From Pseudomonas sp. GM79 (GTDB taxonomy: Bacteria > Pseudomonadota > Gammaproteobacteria > Pseudomonadales > Pseudomonadaceae), in assembly GCF_000282495.1 (NCBI RefSeq), contig NZ_AKJE01000036.1, positions 1 through 64,000 on the forward strand: a DNA stretch of 64,000 nucleotides. Reading direction: 5' to 3'. This document shows, in pieces, positions 20,189 to 29,361 of this stretch. Under the pieces are notes generated by a model. That model did not search any database. It worked only from the letters and a program-made list of their open reading frames with translations, and had not been told where the DNA came from. Position 1 is the first letter of the stretch. Every line of letters starts with the position of its first letter. The translations under genes were made by a program, and so were the position numbers.

Positions 20189-20695
20189 TCAATACCCCGG
20201 AACCTCGCGCAGAAACACCGGCAGATCAGTGATCGGCGGCAGGGCCGGAATCTCGACGTACATCTGGACCACCCAGCCTCGGTGATAACTGGCGTGGTTG
20301 ACCACATGCAACAGCATCGCGCCGGCGCTCATGACCCCGCTTTCCCCCGCGACGGAGGTGAATTCGATGGGTTGATCCAGCGAATCGTCGGTCTGGGCCG
20401 CACTCCATCCACAGAACCATTGATCGATCTCCTGTTGCGCCATTCGCAGCTCGGGGAGTTCGGTATGGAGCAGGTCATGTGAGGTTTTGAAGTCGTGCCC
20501 TCTGCCCTCCAGGTGGGCTTGCCAGATGCAGTCCACCACGTAGATATGGTTCAAGGTGCCGATGATGTTGTTGAACACCGACACCCGTTTGCGGTTGAGC
20601 TCTTCCGGTGGCAGCGCCATGAGGCTGTCAAAGAGTCGCTGATCGGCCCAGTGCCTGTAATCGGCGAGCATGCGGGCAGTGCGTACGTTGATCAT
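20189..20695 (-). CDS. DinB-family protein
   Basis: This 168-residue protein has the DinB four-helix bundle layout and the three spaced metal His positions of the family: FNNIIGTLNHIYVVDCIWQA (first His), DLLHTELPELRMAQQEIDQW and LLHVVNHASYHRGWVVQMY (His-x3-His near the C-terminus). DinB-like proteins often act as thiol-dependent S-transferases or are DNA-damage induced. No function is established here. The ATG at 20695 follows GGGAGA. An upstream extension of the frame runs into a REP. Confidence 0.88.
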   Translation of the reverse strand: MINVRTARMLADYRHWADQRLFDSLMALPPEELNRKRVSVFNNIIGTLNHIYVVDCIWQAHLEGRGHDFKTSHDLLHTELPELRMAQQEIDQWFCGWSAAQTDDSLDQPIEFTSVAGESGVMSAGAMLLHVVNHASYHRGWVVQMYVEIPALPPITDLPVFLREVPGY

Positions 20696-20808
20696 CAGAG
20701 GTCTCCCATGAGGATGGGCGCATTGCCAAGAATAGCCCTCGCGGTGAATGGCATCGCAGACACTGATAACCGGCACCTTCACGACGACCTGTGTAGCAGC
20801 TGGCGCCA

Positions 20809-20898
20809 GGTGGGAGCGGGCTTGCTCGCGAATACGGGCTGCCAGTCGACAATGATGCTGCCTGACACACCGCTTTCGCGAGCAAGCCCGCTCCCACA
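20809..20898. repeat. REP-like inverted repeat pair, family A
   Basis: A family A pair in the gap between the DinB gene and the LhgO-like gene, both on the minus strand. Confidence 0.88.
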
Positions 20899-20930
20899 TT
20901 GGGCCAGCGGCTACAGGATTTCGTCGCGAA

Positions 20931-22040
20931 TCAAATCAGGATCAGACGCTGCACCACCCGCTCGGCCAGCGCCAGGCAACTGGTCAGCCCCGGAGATTCG
21001 ATGCCGAACAGGTTGACCAACCCCGGCACGCCATGCACATCCGGGCCGCTGATGATGAAGTCTGCGGCCGGTTCGCTCGGGCCGCTGATTTTCGGGCGAA
21101 TGCCACTATAGGCCGGTTGCAGGCTGTTATCGGGCAACGCCGGCCAGTAGCGCCGGATCGCCTGATAGAAACCTTCGCTACGACGGGGATCGACGCGGTA
21201 ATCGACGTGCTCGACCCATTCAACATCCGGCCCGAAACGCGCCTGACCGCCCAGGTCCAGGGTCATGTGCACGCCCAGCCCGGCGCTTTCCGGTGCAGGG
21301 TAAACCAGATGCCGGAACGGCGCCCGGCCACTGAAACTGAAGTAACTGCCCTTGCACAGCCAGGCCTTGGGAACGTGCTGCGCGGGCAAGCCTTCGATCC
21401 GGCTCGCCACGTCAGGCGCGGACAATCCCGCGCAATTGATCAACTGACGACAGCTCAACGTCATCGGCTGAGCCCCACCCAGGTGCAGCTCGAAACCGTG
21501 CTCGGTGCAACGGGCCGATTCCAATGGCGTGTGAAAGGCTATCGAAGCACCGCACGCTTCAGCATCTGCCTGAAGCGCCAGCATCAGGGCATGGGAATCG
21601 ACGATGCCGGTGGACGGCGACCAGAGCGCGGCAACGCAGGACAACGCCGGCTCAAGCGCCTGCGCCTGCCCGGCATCCAGCCATTGCAGGTCATCGACAC
21701 CGTTGCGCCGGCCCTGCTCCAGCAACGCCTGCAAGGCAAGGCGCTGACGGTCATCGGTGGCCACGATCAGCTTGCCGAGACGCTGGTAATCGACGCCGCG
21801 CTCATCGCAGAAGGCGTACAGACGTTGCCTGCCCTCCACGCACAATTGCGCCTTGAGACTGCCGCTCGGGTAATAGATGCCAGCGTGGATCACTTCCGAA
21901 TTGCGCGAACTGATGCCCACGCCAATCCCCTCGCCCGCCTCGACCAGAATCACTTCTCGCCCGATCCGCGCCAGGGCCCTGGCCACCGCCAGCCCGACCA
22001 CACCGGCCCCGACCACCACGCATTCGATATCGACGCTCAC
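20931..22040 (-). CDS. LhgO-like FAD-dependent 2-hydroxyacid oxidase
   Basis: A 369-residue DAO-family flavoprotein: the FAD motif [39 protein letters not shown] (the His-Ala-Gly-Ile-Tyr-Tyr signature of L-2-hydroxyglutarate oxidase-type enzymes), [16 protein letters not shown], and a C-terminal [20 protein letters not shown] followed by [14 protein letters not shown]. It probably oxidises a 2-hydroxyacid such as L-2-hydroxyglutarate and passes electrons to quinone. I place the start at the GTG at 22040, which follows GGAGGG. An in-frame ATG five codons upstream would put the Shine-Dalgarno inside the gene. Confidence 0.83.
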   Translation of the reverse strand: MSVDIECVVVGAGVVGLAVARALARIGREVILVEAGEGIGVGISSRNSEVIHAGIYYPSGSLKAQLCVEGRQRLYAFCDERGVDYQRLGKLIVATDDRQRLALQALLEQGRRNGVDDLQWLDAGQAQALEPALSCVAALWSPSTGIVDSHALMLALQADAEACGASIAFHTPLESARCTEHGFELHLGGAQPMTLSCRQLINCAGLSAPDVASRIEGLPAQHVPKAWLCKGSYFSFSGRAPFRHLVYPAPESAGLGVHMTLDLGGQARFGPDVEWVEHVDYRVDPRRSEGFYQAIRRYWPALPDNSLQPAYSGIRPKISGPSEPAADFIISGPDVHGVPGLVNLFGIESPGLTSCLALAERVVQRLILI

Positions 22041-22119
22041 CTGCCCTCCACCCATTCCATCCAGCCCTCGCTCCCGATAATCGATCAGGCTGAAGAAAAT
22101 CACCAGCCATGACGATTGC

Positions 22120-22200
22120 TTGCCGAAGGCTGCGATCTTTTGATCTTCGGCGGCCGCCGAAATACCAAAGATCAAAAGATCGCAGCCTTCGGCAGCTCCT
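22120..22200. repeat. Family B inverted repeat, 27-bp perfect arms
   Basis: TGCCGAAGGCTGCGATCTTT (22121 on, 27 bp in all) is repeated as an exact inverse complement at 22168-22194 around a loop that itself contains the palindrome CGGCGGCCGCCG. It lies just upstream of the LhgO-like gene. Confidence 0.9.
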
Positions 22201-22375
22201 GCGTTCCATCCAACAGCCATCAAAACGGCAATTAACTGTCAATTAGCTGAACCACTACTCACTTCAATAACCGAATCCCGTTTAACCGGCAATCAAGTGC
22301 ACTTTTACGATTGACTTCACCCGCCTCGCTCAGTAAATTGCCCGGGCCGATAACACCGGCCTTTTATCAACTCAC

Positions 22376-23144
22376 AAAAGAATCCAATGGACACAGTATC
22401 TAGTCGCTGTCGGATGACTGCAGATATGCAGGATCTGGCACATAACCCAGACAATGACGGGACTCGACTTTTCGGTCGGGTGAGCTGCGCTAGAGCCTGA
22501 GGCTCCACCGTAACTTGCCTCACCGGAATCAGTCCGGCCCAGAGGCATGTTATGAACTTCAAAACCACTGTAATGCCAGGCGTACGCGCCTTTGCATCGA
22601 CCATGCGGGTCAAGCTTTGCCGTGAGCGTCTGTTGACGGCCCGGCCCAGCGCCCCGTTTTCCGCCCCTCCTGCCCACGCCAAGGCACAACCTCGTGCCAA
22701 CTGGCGCGTCTGCCCGACGACGGGCCGGCTTCAGCAACGCTGGAGCTTCGACGAAAGCCAGGACCCACCGAGTCGGCGCATCGCGCGCCTTTTCCAGCAG
22801 GCGAGCCTGATGCTCGGCCTGTACGTTGGGCGCACTTTCAATTGATTTGAAGGCGCTTTTGATTTTAAGGAGCGTCCAAAGTCCTTCCTGAACGGTTTTC
22901 TTAAAACGAAATCCGACAACTTCTTATTGCCTGCTAAAAACAAAATTTATTGGAATTAGTTATGGACGAAGCCAGTAGTCGGTTCGCTGCCTGTCACGTG
23001 TTAGTTGATGGACAGCGAACGTTAAAACATCAAAACACAATCATCCGACTCGATCGCATATTTGCGGCTCGACATACGTGCGCTCGTCTTTGATTAGCTG
23101 AGTACCTGTGTGTCGTGCCGCAAGACTGCGGCAGGAGCACAGCA
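22376..23144 (+). promoter_or_regulatory. Long mgtA upstream region with structured leader
   Basis: About 770 bases precede the mgtA start. The first part holds mutually exclusive helices: ACTCGAC/GTCGGGT (22462-22481), GGTGAG/CTCACC (22479-22524) enclosing GAGCC/GGCTC (22493-22505), and CCGGA/TCCGG (22523-22536) directly before the ribosome site of a small ORF at 22552. The last part (22846-23144) is AT-richer, carries GTTCGCTG/CAGCGAAC (about 22980-23020) and the short inverted repeat CCGCA/TGCGG before mgtA. It does not match the M-box consensus as I remember it. Mg2+ control is an inference from the downstream gene. Confidence 0.5.
22552..22845 (+). CDS. Putative leader ORF upstream of mgtA
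   Basis: The 97-residue frame starts MNFKTTVMPGVRAFASTMRV after a good ribosome site (CAGAGG, six bases from the ATG). It contains a proline-rich stretch RPSAPFSAPPAHAKAQPRAN and is otherwise basic. No domain is recognised. In Salmonella, mgtA and mgtCBR are controlled by short proline-rich leader peptides (MgtL, MgtP) whose translation senses proline charging. The position, structured RNA and proline cluster suggest an analogous device, though this ORF is longer. It could also be an independent small gene or not be translated. Confidence 0.45.
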   Translation: MNFKTTVMPGVRAFASTMRVKLCRERLLTARPSAPFSAPPAHAKAQPRANWRVCPTTGRLQQRWSFDESQDPPSRRIARLFQQASLMLGLYVGRTFN

Positions 23145-25865
23145 ATGACCCTAGTAAACACCACAAAGAAAACCACCCGCGGCGCCTCCAGCGACAACGC
23201 CAAGCTGTCGATGCGTGCCGCCCGGGAAGCGCAAAACGGCCTGGCCGTCACCCTCACCAACCTCAACGCCACCGCTGACGGTTTGACCGAACTCGAAGCC
23301 GAAGGCCGTCTGGCGCGTGGAGGCCACAACGAAGTCGCCCACGACAAGCCGCCTCACGCCATCGTCCAACTGCTCAAAGCCCTGAACAATCCCTTCATCT
23401 ACGTGCTGCTGACCTTGGCCGGTATCAGCTTCTTCACCGACTACTGGCTGCCGATCAGCCAGGGTGAAGGCGACGACGCCGATCTGACCAAGGTCATTAT
23501 CATCATGACCATGGTCAGCCTGAGCAGCCTGCTGCGGTTCTGGCAGGAATACCGTTCGGCCAAGTCTGCCGAAACCCTCAAGGCCATGGTGCGCACCACT
23601 GCCACCGTCCTGCGTCGCCCACAAAAGGACCGCCCGCCAGTGCTGCGCGAAGTGCCGATGCGCGAACTGGTGGCCGGCGACATCGTGCAACTCAGCGCTG
23701 GCGACATGATCCCGGCGGACATCCGTCTGATCGAATCCCGCGACCTGTTCATCAGCCAGGCCGTGCTGACTGGCGAAGCCTTGCCGGTCGAGAAGTACGA
23801 CACACTGGGGGACGTGGCGCAGAAGTCAGCGACCGGCAGCGCGACCGATCAGTCCAACCTGCTCGACCTGTCGAACATCTGCTTCATGGGCACCAACGTG
23901 GTCAGCGGCACCGCCAAAGCGGTGGTGGTCGCTACCGGTTCGCGCACCTACTTCGGCTCGCTGGCCAAAGCCATTGTCGGCTCACGGGTGCAAACCGCGT
24001 TCGACCGTGGGGTGAACAGTGTCAGCTGGTTGTTGATCCGTTTCATGCTGGTCATGGTGCCGATCGTGTTCCTGCTCAACGGTTTCTCCAAAGGTGACTG
24101 GAGCGATGCATTCCTGTTTGCACTGGCAGTGGCGGTCGGCCTGACCCCGGAAATGCTGCCGATGATTGTCAGCGCCAACCTGGCCAAAGGCGCCATGGCC
24201 ATGGCCAAGCGCAAAGTGGTGGTCAAGCGCCTTAATGCGATCCAGAACTTCGGTTCGATGGACGTGCTGTGCACCGACAAGACCGGCACTCTGACCCAGG
24301 ACAAGATCATTCTTGAGCACCATGTCGACATCAATGGCCAGCGCGACGATTCGCTGCTGGAACTGGCCTGGCTCAACAGCCATCACCAGAGCGGCCTGAA
24401 AAACCTGATGGATCAGGCGGTGGTGCAGTTCGCCAACCGCAATGCGACATTCCGCGTGCCGTTCGCCTACAGCAAGGTCGATGAATTGCCGTTCGACTTC
24501 GTGCGTCGGCGCCTGTCGATCATCGTCAAGGACAGCCGCGACGATCACCTGATGGTGTGCAAAGGGGCGGTCGAGGAAATGCTGGCCATCGCCAGCCACG
24601 TCAATGAAAACGGCACGGTCGTGGCGTTGGATGATCAACGTCGCCAGGCGCTGCTGGCCCTGGCCAACGAGTACAACCAGGACGGCTTCCGGGTGCTGTT
24701 GGTCGCCACCCGTGAGATCCCGAAGGCACAGGCGAAAAACCAGTACGCAACCACTGACGAACGCGAACTGGTGATTCGCGGCTTCCTGACCTTCCTCGAT
24801 CCACCGAAGGAAACCGCCGGCCCGGCAATCGCCGCGCTGCGTGATATGGGCGTGACTGTCAAAGTGCTGACCGGCGACAACGCCGTGGTGACCTGCAAGA
24901 TCTGCCGCGAAGTCGGCCTGGAGCCCGGCACACCGCTGCTCGGCCAAGACATCGAGAAGATGGACGACGCCACCCTCCAGACGCGGGTCGAGGAACGCAC
25001 GGTGTTCGCCAAGCTCACCCCGCTGCAGAAATCCCGGGTGCTCAAGGCGTTGCAGGCCAACGGTCACACCGTGGGTTTCCTCGGTGACGGCATCAACGAC
25101 GCCCCTGCCCTGCGCGATGCCGACGTCGGCATTTCGGTGGACAGCGGCACCGACATCGCCAAGGAATCGGCTGACATCATCCTCCTGGAAAAGAGCCTGA
25201 TGGTGCTCGAAGAAGGCGTGCTCAAGGGCCGCGAAACCTTCGGCAATATCATGAAGTACCTGAACATGACCGCCAGCTCCAACTTCGGCAACGTGTTCTC
25301 GGTACTGGTGGCCAGTGCGTTCATTCCGTTCCTGCCGATGCTGTCGATCCACTTGCTGCTGCAAAACCTCATGTACGACCTCTCTCAGCTGGCGCTGCCG
25401 TGGGACAAGATGGACAAGGAATTCCTGCGCAAGCCGCGCAAGTGGGATGCGAAGAACATCGGCCGTTTCATGCTGTGGATCGGGCCGACCTCATCGGTCT
25501 TCGACATCACCACCTTCGCGGTGATGTGGTACGTGTTCGCCGCCAACAGCGTGGAAATGCAGAGCCTGTTCCAGTCCGGCTGGTTCATTGAAGGGTTGCT
25601 GTCCCAGACCCTGGTGGTGCACATGCTGCGCACCCAGAAAATCCCGTTCTTCCAGAGCACCGCCGCCTTGCCGGTGATCCTGATGACCGGGCTGGTGATG
25701 GTGCTGGGCATCTACATTCCGTTCTCGCCACTGGGCACGCTGGTCGGTCTGCAACCGCTGCCGTGGGCGTACTTCCCATGGCTGGTGGGCACCTTGCTCA
25801 GCTACTGCGTGTTCGCGCAGGTCATGAAAACCCTCTACATCCGGCGCTTCAAGCAATGGTTCTGA
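23145..25865 (+). CDS. mgtA: Magnesium-importing P-type ATPase
   Basis: A 906-residue P3B-type ATPase of the MgtA/MgtB class, which imports Mg2+ across the inner membrane. Visible features: an N-terminal cation-ATPase segment (LARGGHNEVAHDKPPHAIVQ), actuator VLTGEALPVEKYD, phosphorylation site DKTGT with Asp378, LTGDNAVVTCKICREVGLEP, the hinge GDGINDAPALRDADVGISVD, and ten membrane helices including VGLTPEMLPMIVSANLAKGA. I chose the ATG at 23145, preceded by GCAGGAGC, over an upstream GTG. The length agrees with the family. The structured leader suggests Mg2+-responsive expression. Confidence 0.95.
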   Translation: MTLVNTTKKTTRGASSDNAKLSMRAAREAQNGLAVTLTNLNATADGLTELEAEGRLARGGHNEVAHDKPPHAIVQLLKALNNPFIYVLLTLAGISFFTDYWLPISQGEGDDADLTKVIIIMTMVSLSSLLRFWQEYRSAKSAETLKAMVRTTATVLRRPQKDRPPVLREVPMRELVAGDIVQLSAGDMIPADIRLIESRDLFISQAVLTGEALPVEKYDTLGDVAQKSATGSATDQSNLLDLSNICFMGTNVVSGTAKAVVVATGSRTYFGSLAKAIVGSRVQTAFDRGVNSVSWLLIRFMLVMVPIVFLLNGFSKGDWSDAFLFALAVAVGLTPEMLPMIVSANLAKGAMAMAKRKVVVKRLNAIQNFGSMDVLCTDKTGTLTQDKIILEHHVDINGQRDDSLLELAWLNSHHQSGLKNLMDQAVVQFANRNATFRVPFAYSKVDELPFDFVRRRLSIIVKDSRDDHLMVCKGAVEEMLAIASHVNENGTVVALDDQRRQALLALANEYNQDGFRVLLVATREIPKAQAKNQYATTDERELVIRGFLTFLDPPKETAGPAIAALRDMGVTVKVLTGDNAVVTCKICREVGLEPGTPLLGQDIEKMDDATLQTRVEERTVFAKLTPLQKSRVLKALQANGHTVGFLGDGINDAPALRDADVGISVDSGTDIAKESADIILLEKSLMVLEEGVLKGRETFGNIMKYLNMTASSNFGNVFSVLVASAFIPFLPMLSIHLLLQNLMYDLSQLALPWDKMDKEFLRKPRKWDAKNIGRFMLWIGPTSSVFDITTFAVMWYVFAANSVEMQSLFQSGWFIEGLLSQTLVVHMLRTQKIPFFQSTAALPVILMTGLVMVLGIYIPFSPLGTLVGLQPLPWAYFPWLVGTLLSYCVFAQVMKTLYIRRFKQWF

Positions 25866-25873
25866 TGGTGTAA

Positions 25874-25892
25874 GCCCCCGAAGCGAGGGGGC
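25874..25892 (+). terminator. Hairpin after mgtA
   Basis: GCCCCC-GAAGCGA-GGGGGC forms a 6-bp GC stem nine bases after the mgtA stop. It lacks a T-tract on the plus strand, so intrinsic termination is uncertain. Confidence 0.45.
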
Positions 25893-25922
25893 AAACCCAA
25901 ATGACTTGAACACCGCAATCCC

Positions 25923-26012
25923 TGTGGGAGCGGGCTTGCTCGCGAAGGCGGTGTGCCAGGCGACATGAATGTTGACTGATGCTCCCTCTTCGCGAGCAAG
26001 CCCGCTCCCACA
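25923..26012. repeat. REP-like inverted repeat pair, family A
   Basis: A family A pair between mgtA and the Na/Pi cotransporter gene. Confidence 0.9.
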
Positions 26013-26088
26013 GGTTTCGTGTTTACCGCACCATCCCTCCGGCCCACGGGTCGTCAATAAATGCAGTACGCAAAAAGGGAGAGTCCTC

Positions 26089-27744
26089 ATGTCGGGAGCT
26101 ACTCTACTGATCAACCTCGCAGGCTCCATCGCCCTGTTGTTGTGGGGCACCCATATGATTTCTTCGGCGCTGTTGCGCGGCTTCGGCACGCCACTGCGTC
26201 AGTGGCTGGGCCACAACCTGAATAACCGCTGGATGGCTTTGCTGTCCGGCATCGGCATCACCGGCGTCCTGCAAAGCAGCACCGCCGTCAGCCTGATGGC
26301 GACTTCATTCACTGCTGCCGGGACACTGGGATTGGCGCCGGCACTGGCAGTGATGCTCGGCGCCAACATCGGTTCGACCCTGGTGGTGCAACTGCTCAGC
26401 GCCGATGTGTCGATGCTCACCCCCATGGTTTTGCTGTCGGGCCTGATCGTCTTTCGGCTGCGTGATGACTCGCGCTACGAAAGCGTCGGTTGCGCGTTGA
26501 TCGGCCTGGGGCTGATGCTGCTGGCCCTGCGCATGCTCGGTTCGACGCTGGCAGAAGTGCAAGGCACGCCGATCTTCCAGCTCATCATGCAAAGCCTTGA
26601 TGGCGACCTGCTGATTGCCCTGCTGGTGGCACTGATCCTCACCTGGCTCTGCCACTCCAGCGTGGCCGTGGTGCTGCTGATCGTCTCGTTGGCCGCCACC
26701 GGCATGCTCTCGGCCAGCACGATTGTCGCGCTGGTACTGGGGGTGAACATTGGCGGTGCGCTGCCCTCGGTCATCAATGCCGGTTCGAGCGTTGGCCGAC
26801 GCCTGCCGCTGGGCAATTTGCTGGTGCGGGTGGTCGGTGCCCTGGCGGTCTTGCCGTTTGCCGGCTTGCTCGCTCAAGCGCCGCTCGCGCCCTCGACACT
26901 GGTGGTATGCCTGCACACCGGTTTCAATCTGCTGCTGGGGTTGGTGTTCATCGGCCTGACCGACGTGCTCGCCAATGCCCTCACCCGACTGTTGCCGGCG
27001 CCTGAGCGGGATGTCGACCCTGGCATGCCGCACTACCTGGATGAGGCCGGTCTGGAAGTGGCCAACATCGGTTTGTCGAATGCCGCCCGCGAAGCGTTGC
27101 GCATGGCCGACATGCTCTCGGCCATGCTCGGCCGGACGCTTCAGCTGTTCCACACATCGCTACCGAGCTGCGCCGATGAAGTGCGGCGCATCGATCAATC
27201 CCTGGACCTGCTCAGCGCGGCGATTCGGGCTTATCTGGCCGACATCGGCAAGGAGGGCATCAGTGACTGCGATGCCGACCGCTCCCAGGAAATCCTCACG
27301 TTCGTGATCAACCTCGAACATGCCGCGGACATTCTTTCCAGCAGCCTCGCACAGCTGGCCATGCGCCGCTTGCGCCGGGGTGAACAGTTCTCGGCCTTCG
27401 AACTGGACAACATCGCCCCGCTGCACGATGCCGTGCTGGACAGTTTGAGCCTGGCGATCACCGTGTTCCTGCGCGAAGACATCGCCACCGCGCACCAACT
27501 GATCCATCGCAAGGAAATCGTCAGAAGGCTCGAAGCAGAAGCCAGCCGCGAGCACTTTCGCCAGTTGCAGGAAGACAAAAGTACCTGGGCGGAATCCGGC
27601 GATATTTTCCAGCGGGTGCTGCGTGATTACCGGCGTGTGCATCACCACATCGCCGCGCTGGCGTATCCGCTGCTCGAACGCGCCGGTGAGCGCTCGATCG
27701 AGAGCATCGATCAGGCAAAGGAAAACCCGTCATGCGCCTGCTGA
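26089..27744 (+). CDS. Na+/Pi-cotransporter family protein with PhoU-like domain
   Basis: A 551-residue protein. The N-terminal half (about 1-310) contains two PNaS repeats with membrane helices and the family Gln-Ser-Ser signature in GVLQSSTAVSLMATSF, with its counterpart LCHSSVAVVLLIV. The C-terminal 210 residues form a cytoplasmic PhoU-like helical domain (EVRRIDQSLDLLSAAIRAYL, INLEHAADILSSSLAQLAMR). Such YjbB/NptA-like proteins mostly export or balance phosphate. The start at 26089 (MSGATLLINLAG) follows GGGAGAG. It overlaps the next gene by 13 bases. Confidence 0.9.
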   Translation: MSGATLLINLAGSIALLLWGTHMISSALLRGFGTPLRQWLGHNLNNRWMALLSGIGITGVLQSSTAVSLMATSFTAAGTLGLAPALAVMLGANIGSTLVVQLLSADVSMLTPMVLLSGLIVFRLRDDSRYESVGCALIGLGLMLLALRMLGSTLAEVQGTPIFQLIMQSLDGDLLIALLVALILTWLCHSSVAVVLLIVSLAATGMLSASTIVALVLGVNIGGALPSVINAGSSVGRRLPLGNLLVRVVGALAVLPFAGLLAQAPLAPSTLVVCLHTGFNLLLGLVFIGLTDVLANALTRLLPAPERDVDPGMPHYLDEAGLEVANIGLSNAAREALRMADMLSAMLGRTLQLFHTSLPSCADEVRRIDQSLDLLSAAIRAYLADIGKEGISDCDADRSQEILTFVINLEHAADILSSSLAQLAMRRLRRGEQFSAFELDNIAPLHDAVLDSLSLAITVFLREDIATAHQLIHRKEIVRRLEAEASREHFRQLQEDKSTWAESGDIFQRVLRDYRRVHHHIAALAYPLLERAGERSIESIDQAKENPSCAC

Positions 27745-28085
27745 TCTGTGCCGGGCGTCATTACGCCGACAAACGTCTGTGCCGACGGGTACTCGACGCC
27801 TTCCAGCGCATGCACTCGGTGCGTGTGCTGATTCATGGCGGCAACCGCTTTCTGGGCGGCGAAATAGAAGAGTGGGCCCGGGAACAAGGCGCCGACATTG
27901 TGCGCTACCCGCCCAATTGGCAGCGATACGGCAAATCGGCCGAACGCCTGCGCAACCACTTCATGTTGCTCGACAGCCGACCGGACGTAGTGATCGCCCT
28001 GCCCGGCGGCGAAGACACCGAAGAACTGCTCGCCCAAGCCCGGGCGGCCGGTTTGCAAACTTTATCGGTAGGAGATCGGAGCTGA
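27732..28085 (+). CDS. DUF2493 (SLOG-type nucleotide-binding) protein
   Basis: The 117-residue protein MRLLICAGRHYADKRLCRRV has the YspA-like SLOG Rossmann fold: a Gly-Arg start motif, VRVLIHGGNRFLGGEIEEWA, RYPPNWQRYGKSAERLRNHF and VVIALPGGEDTEELLAQA, which is the PGGxGT-like loop of LOG and nucleotide-binding folds. It overlaps the phosphate transporter gene by 13 bases, implying coupled translation and a shared role. SLOG proteins can bind or cleave nucleotides or act as sensors. No catalytic activity is proven for this group. Confidence 0.85.
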   Translation: MRLLICAGRHYADKRLCRRVLDAFQRMHSVRVLIHGGNRFLGGEIEEWAREQGADIVRYPPNWQRYGKSAERLRNHFMLLDSRPDVVIALPGGEDTEELLAQARAAGLQTLSVGDRS

Positions 28086-28122
28086 CCCGCTGCCTGCCAT
28101 CGAAGACTTCAAGGTAAACCTC

Positions 28123-28896
28123 ATGCATAAACCAACACGTCACTTCATGTCCCTTGTACGCAGCCTGCCGCCATCGCAAGGCCGGAAGGTGCGGCGCAAT
28201 CTGTTGTTCATCAGTATCACCCTGAGCCTGATCACCCTCCTGACCGTGATCTCCAAGGCCCACGCGGCCGGCGGTGCGTACGTGGTGGACGACGCCGCGA
28301 TCAATGCGCCGGGCGAATGCAACATCGACGCCTGGTACCAGAGCGGTCGGCATAATCACTCATCCAGCAACGCAGTGCTGTCCCAGGACTGCACGCTCAA
28401 GGGACTGCCCAACCTGCAACTTGGCGCGGCCATACAGCACAGCCGCGATGACGGGGATTCGGAAACTCAACTGAGCCCGCAATTCAAAACCCTACTGTTC
28501 TCCCGCGAAGACCTCGGCATTCAATTGGCGCTGGCAGGGTCAGCGCATTTTGCCTTCAATCGTGACCACACCTTCGATGGCGCCGACCTGAACCTGCCAT
28601 TCACCTACCAACCGATTGAAGCATTACGCCTGAACGTCAACGCCGGCTGGGCCCACGCCTATGACGACGGCGAGCAAAACCATCGCTGGACCTGGGGCAC
28701 CGGCGTCGAGTATGACCTCGCCAGGTCCTTGTCTCTGGTCGCCGAACGCTATGGCCAGCAAGGGGGCGAACAGGCCTGGCAGGCCGGGCCGCGTTTGCAC
28801 ATTGGCGAGCGGGTCGATGTCGATCTGCTGGTCGGCCGCGACCTGACGGGGGAGCGTGATCAGTGGCTGACCACTGGGGCTACCGTACGGTTCTGA
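28123..28896 (+). CDS. Exported protein, probable outer-membrane/periplasmic beta-rich protein
   Basis: This 257-residue protein has a long basic N-terminus (SLPPSQGRKVRRN), a hydrophobic signal (LLFISITLSLITLLTVISKA) and a HAHAAGG-like cleavage region. The mature part has alternating polar and hydrophobic strands (LNVNAGWAHAYDDGEQNHRW, LVAERYGQQGG, RLHIGERVDVDLLVGRDLTG) and ends in TTGATVRF with a terminal Phe, the classic beta-barrel assembly signal. A small transmembrane barrel is likely. The substrate is unknown. A single CNID...DCTLKG cysteine pair could form a disulfide. Confidence 0.72.
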   Translation: MHKPTRHFMSLVRSLPPSQGRKVRRNLLFISITLSLITLLTVISKAHAAGGAYVVDDAAINAPGECNIDAWYQSGRHNHSSSNAVLSQDCTLKGLPNLQLGAAIQHSRDDGDSETQLSPQFKTLLFSREDLGIQLALAGSAHFAFNRDHTFDGADLNLPFTYQPIEALRLNVNAGWAHAYDDGEQNHRWTWGTGVEYDLARSLSLVAERYGQQGGEQAWQAGPRLHIGERVDVDLLVGRDLTGERDQWLTTGATVRF

Positions 28897-28999
28897 GCGC
28901 TCGCCTGTGCCTATATCGAATCGGCAGGGAACTCCTGAGCATCGACAGGCATCCTAAATTATGTGTGTTACTTCCTTTACGCTTTCGGAGGACGCCGTC

Positions 29000-29296
29000 A
29001 TGCGCCGTCTATTGCTCATATCTTCACTAGTGCTTTGTTTGCCCGTTGGTTCGGCCATGGCCGATGTAGAGGCAAAAGATGTCGCCACCTCGGCCGGTAT
29101 CTCCGCATCGCTGTACTCGACGTTCAAAGATGACAAAATCGTGATTCCCGCCCGGGATGACGCCTCTAGCTTCGTGGCAAGTGGCGGTACGATTCGCGGC
29201 GCTTATCTGGAGTCGGTGTTGAAGCAAATTCGACAAGATCACCCCGACCTCCAGGCCAGCGATGAAGACTTGGCCAAAGCGATCCTCGCTCAATAA
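29000..29296 (+). CDS. DUF2388 family secreted protein
   Basis: A 98-residue protein with signal peptide MRRLLLISSLVLCLPVGSAM and likely cleavage after AMA. The mature part follows the DUF2388 pattern (VATSAGISASLYSTF, KIVIPARDDASSFVASGG, RGAYLESVLKQIRQDHPDLQ, AKAILAQ at the end). The family is nearly confined to pseudomonads, often in tandem copies, and has no known function. GGAGG eight bases before the ATG supports this start rather than an ATG 13 codons upstream. Confidence 0.85.
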   Translation: MRRLLLISSLVLCLPVGSAMADVEAKDVATSAGISASLYSTFKDDKIVIPARDDASSFVASGGTIRGAYLESVLKQIRQDHPDLQASDEDLAKAILAQ

Positions 29297-29361
29297 GGCC
29301 CGGTCGCTGAAACCTGCAAAAATCAGCCGTGGGGCTCGCAACACGGGATAGTGTTCGGGCC

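Noticed and set aside
22240..22330. PhoP box (direct GTTTA repeats) upstream of mgtA
   Set aside because: CGTTTAACCGGCAATCAAG has one GTTTA half but no correctly spaced second half.
22440..22550. M-box (ykoK) Mg2+ riboswitch upstream of mgtA
   Set aside because: GGTGAG and GAGGCTCC fragments resemble part of the M-box, but the remaining conserved core and order do not match as I recall. Only a generic structured leader is reported.
22317..22700. Minus-strand gene of 127 codons
   Set aside because: It overlaps the structured mgtA leader and upstream ORF, has no ribosome site and no recognisable domain.
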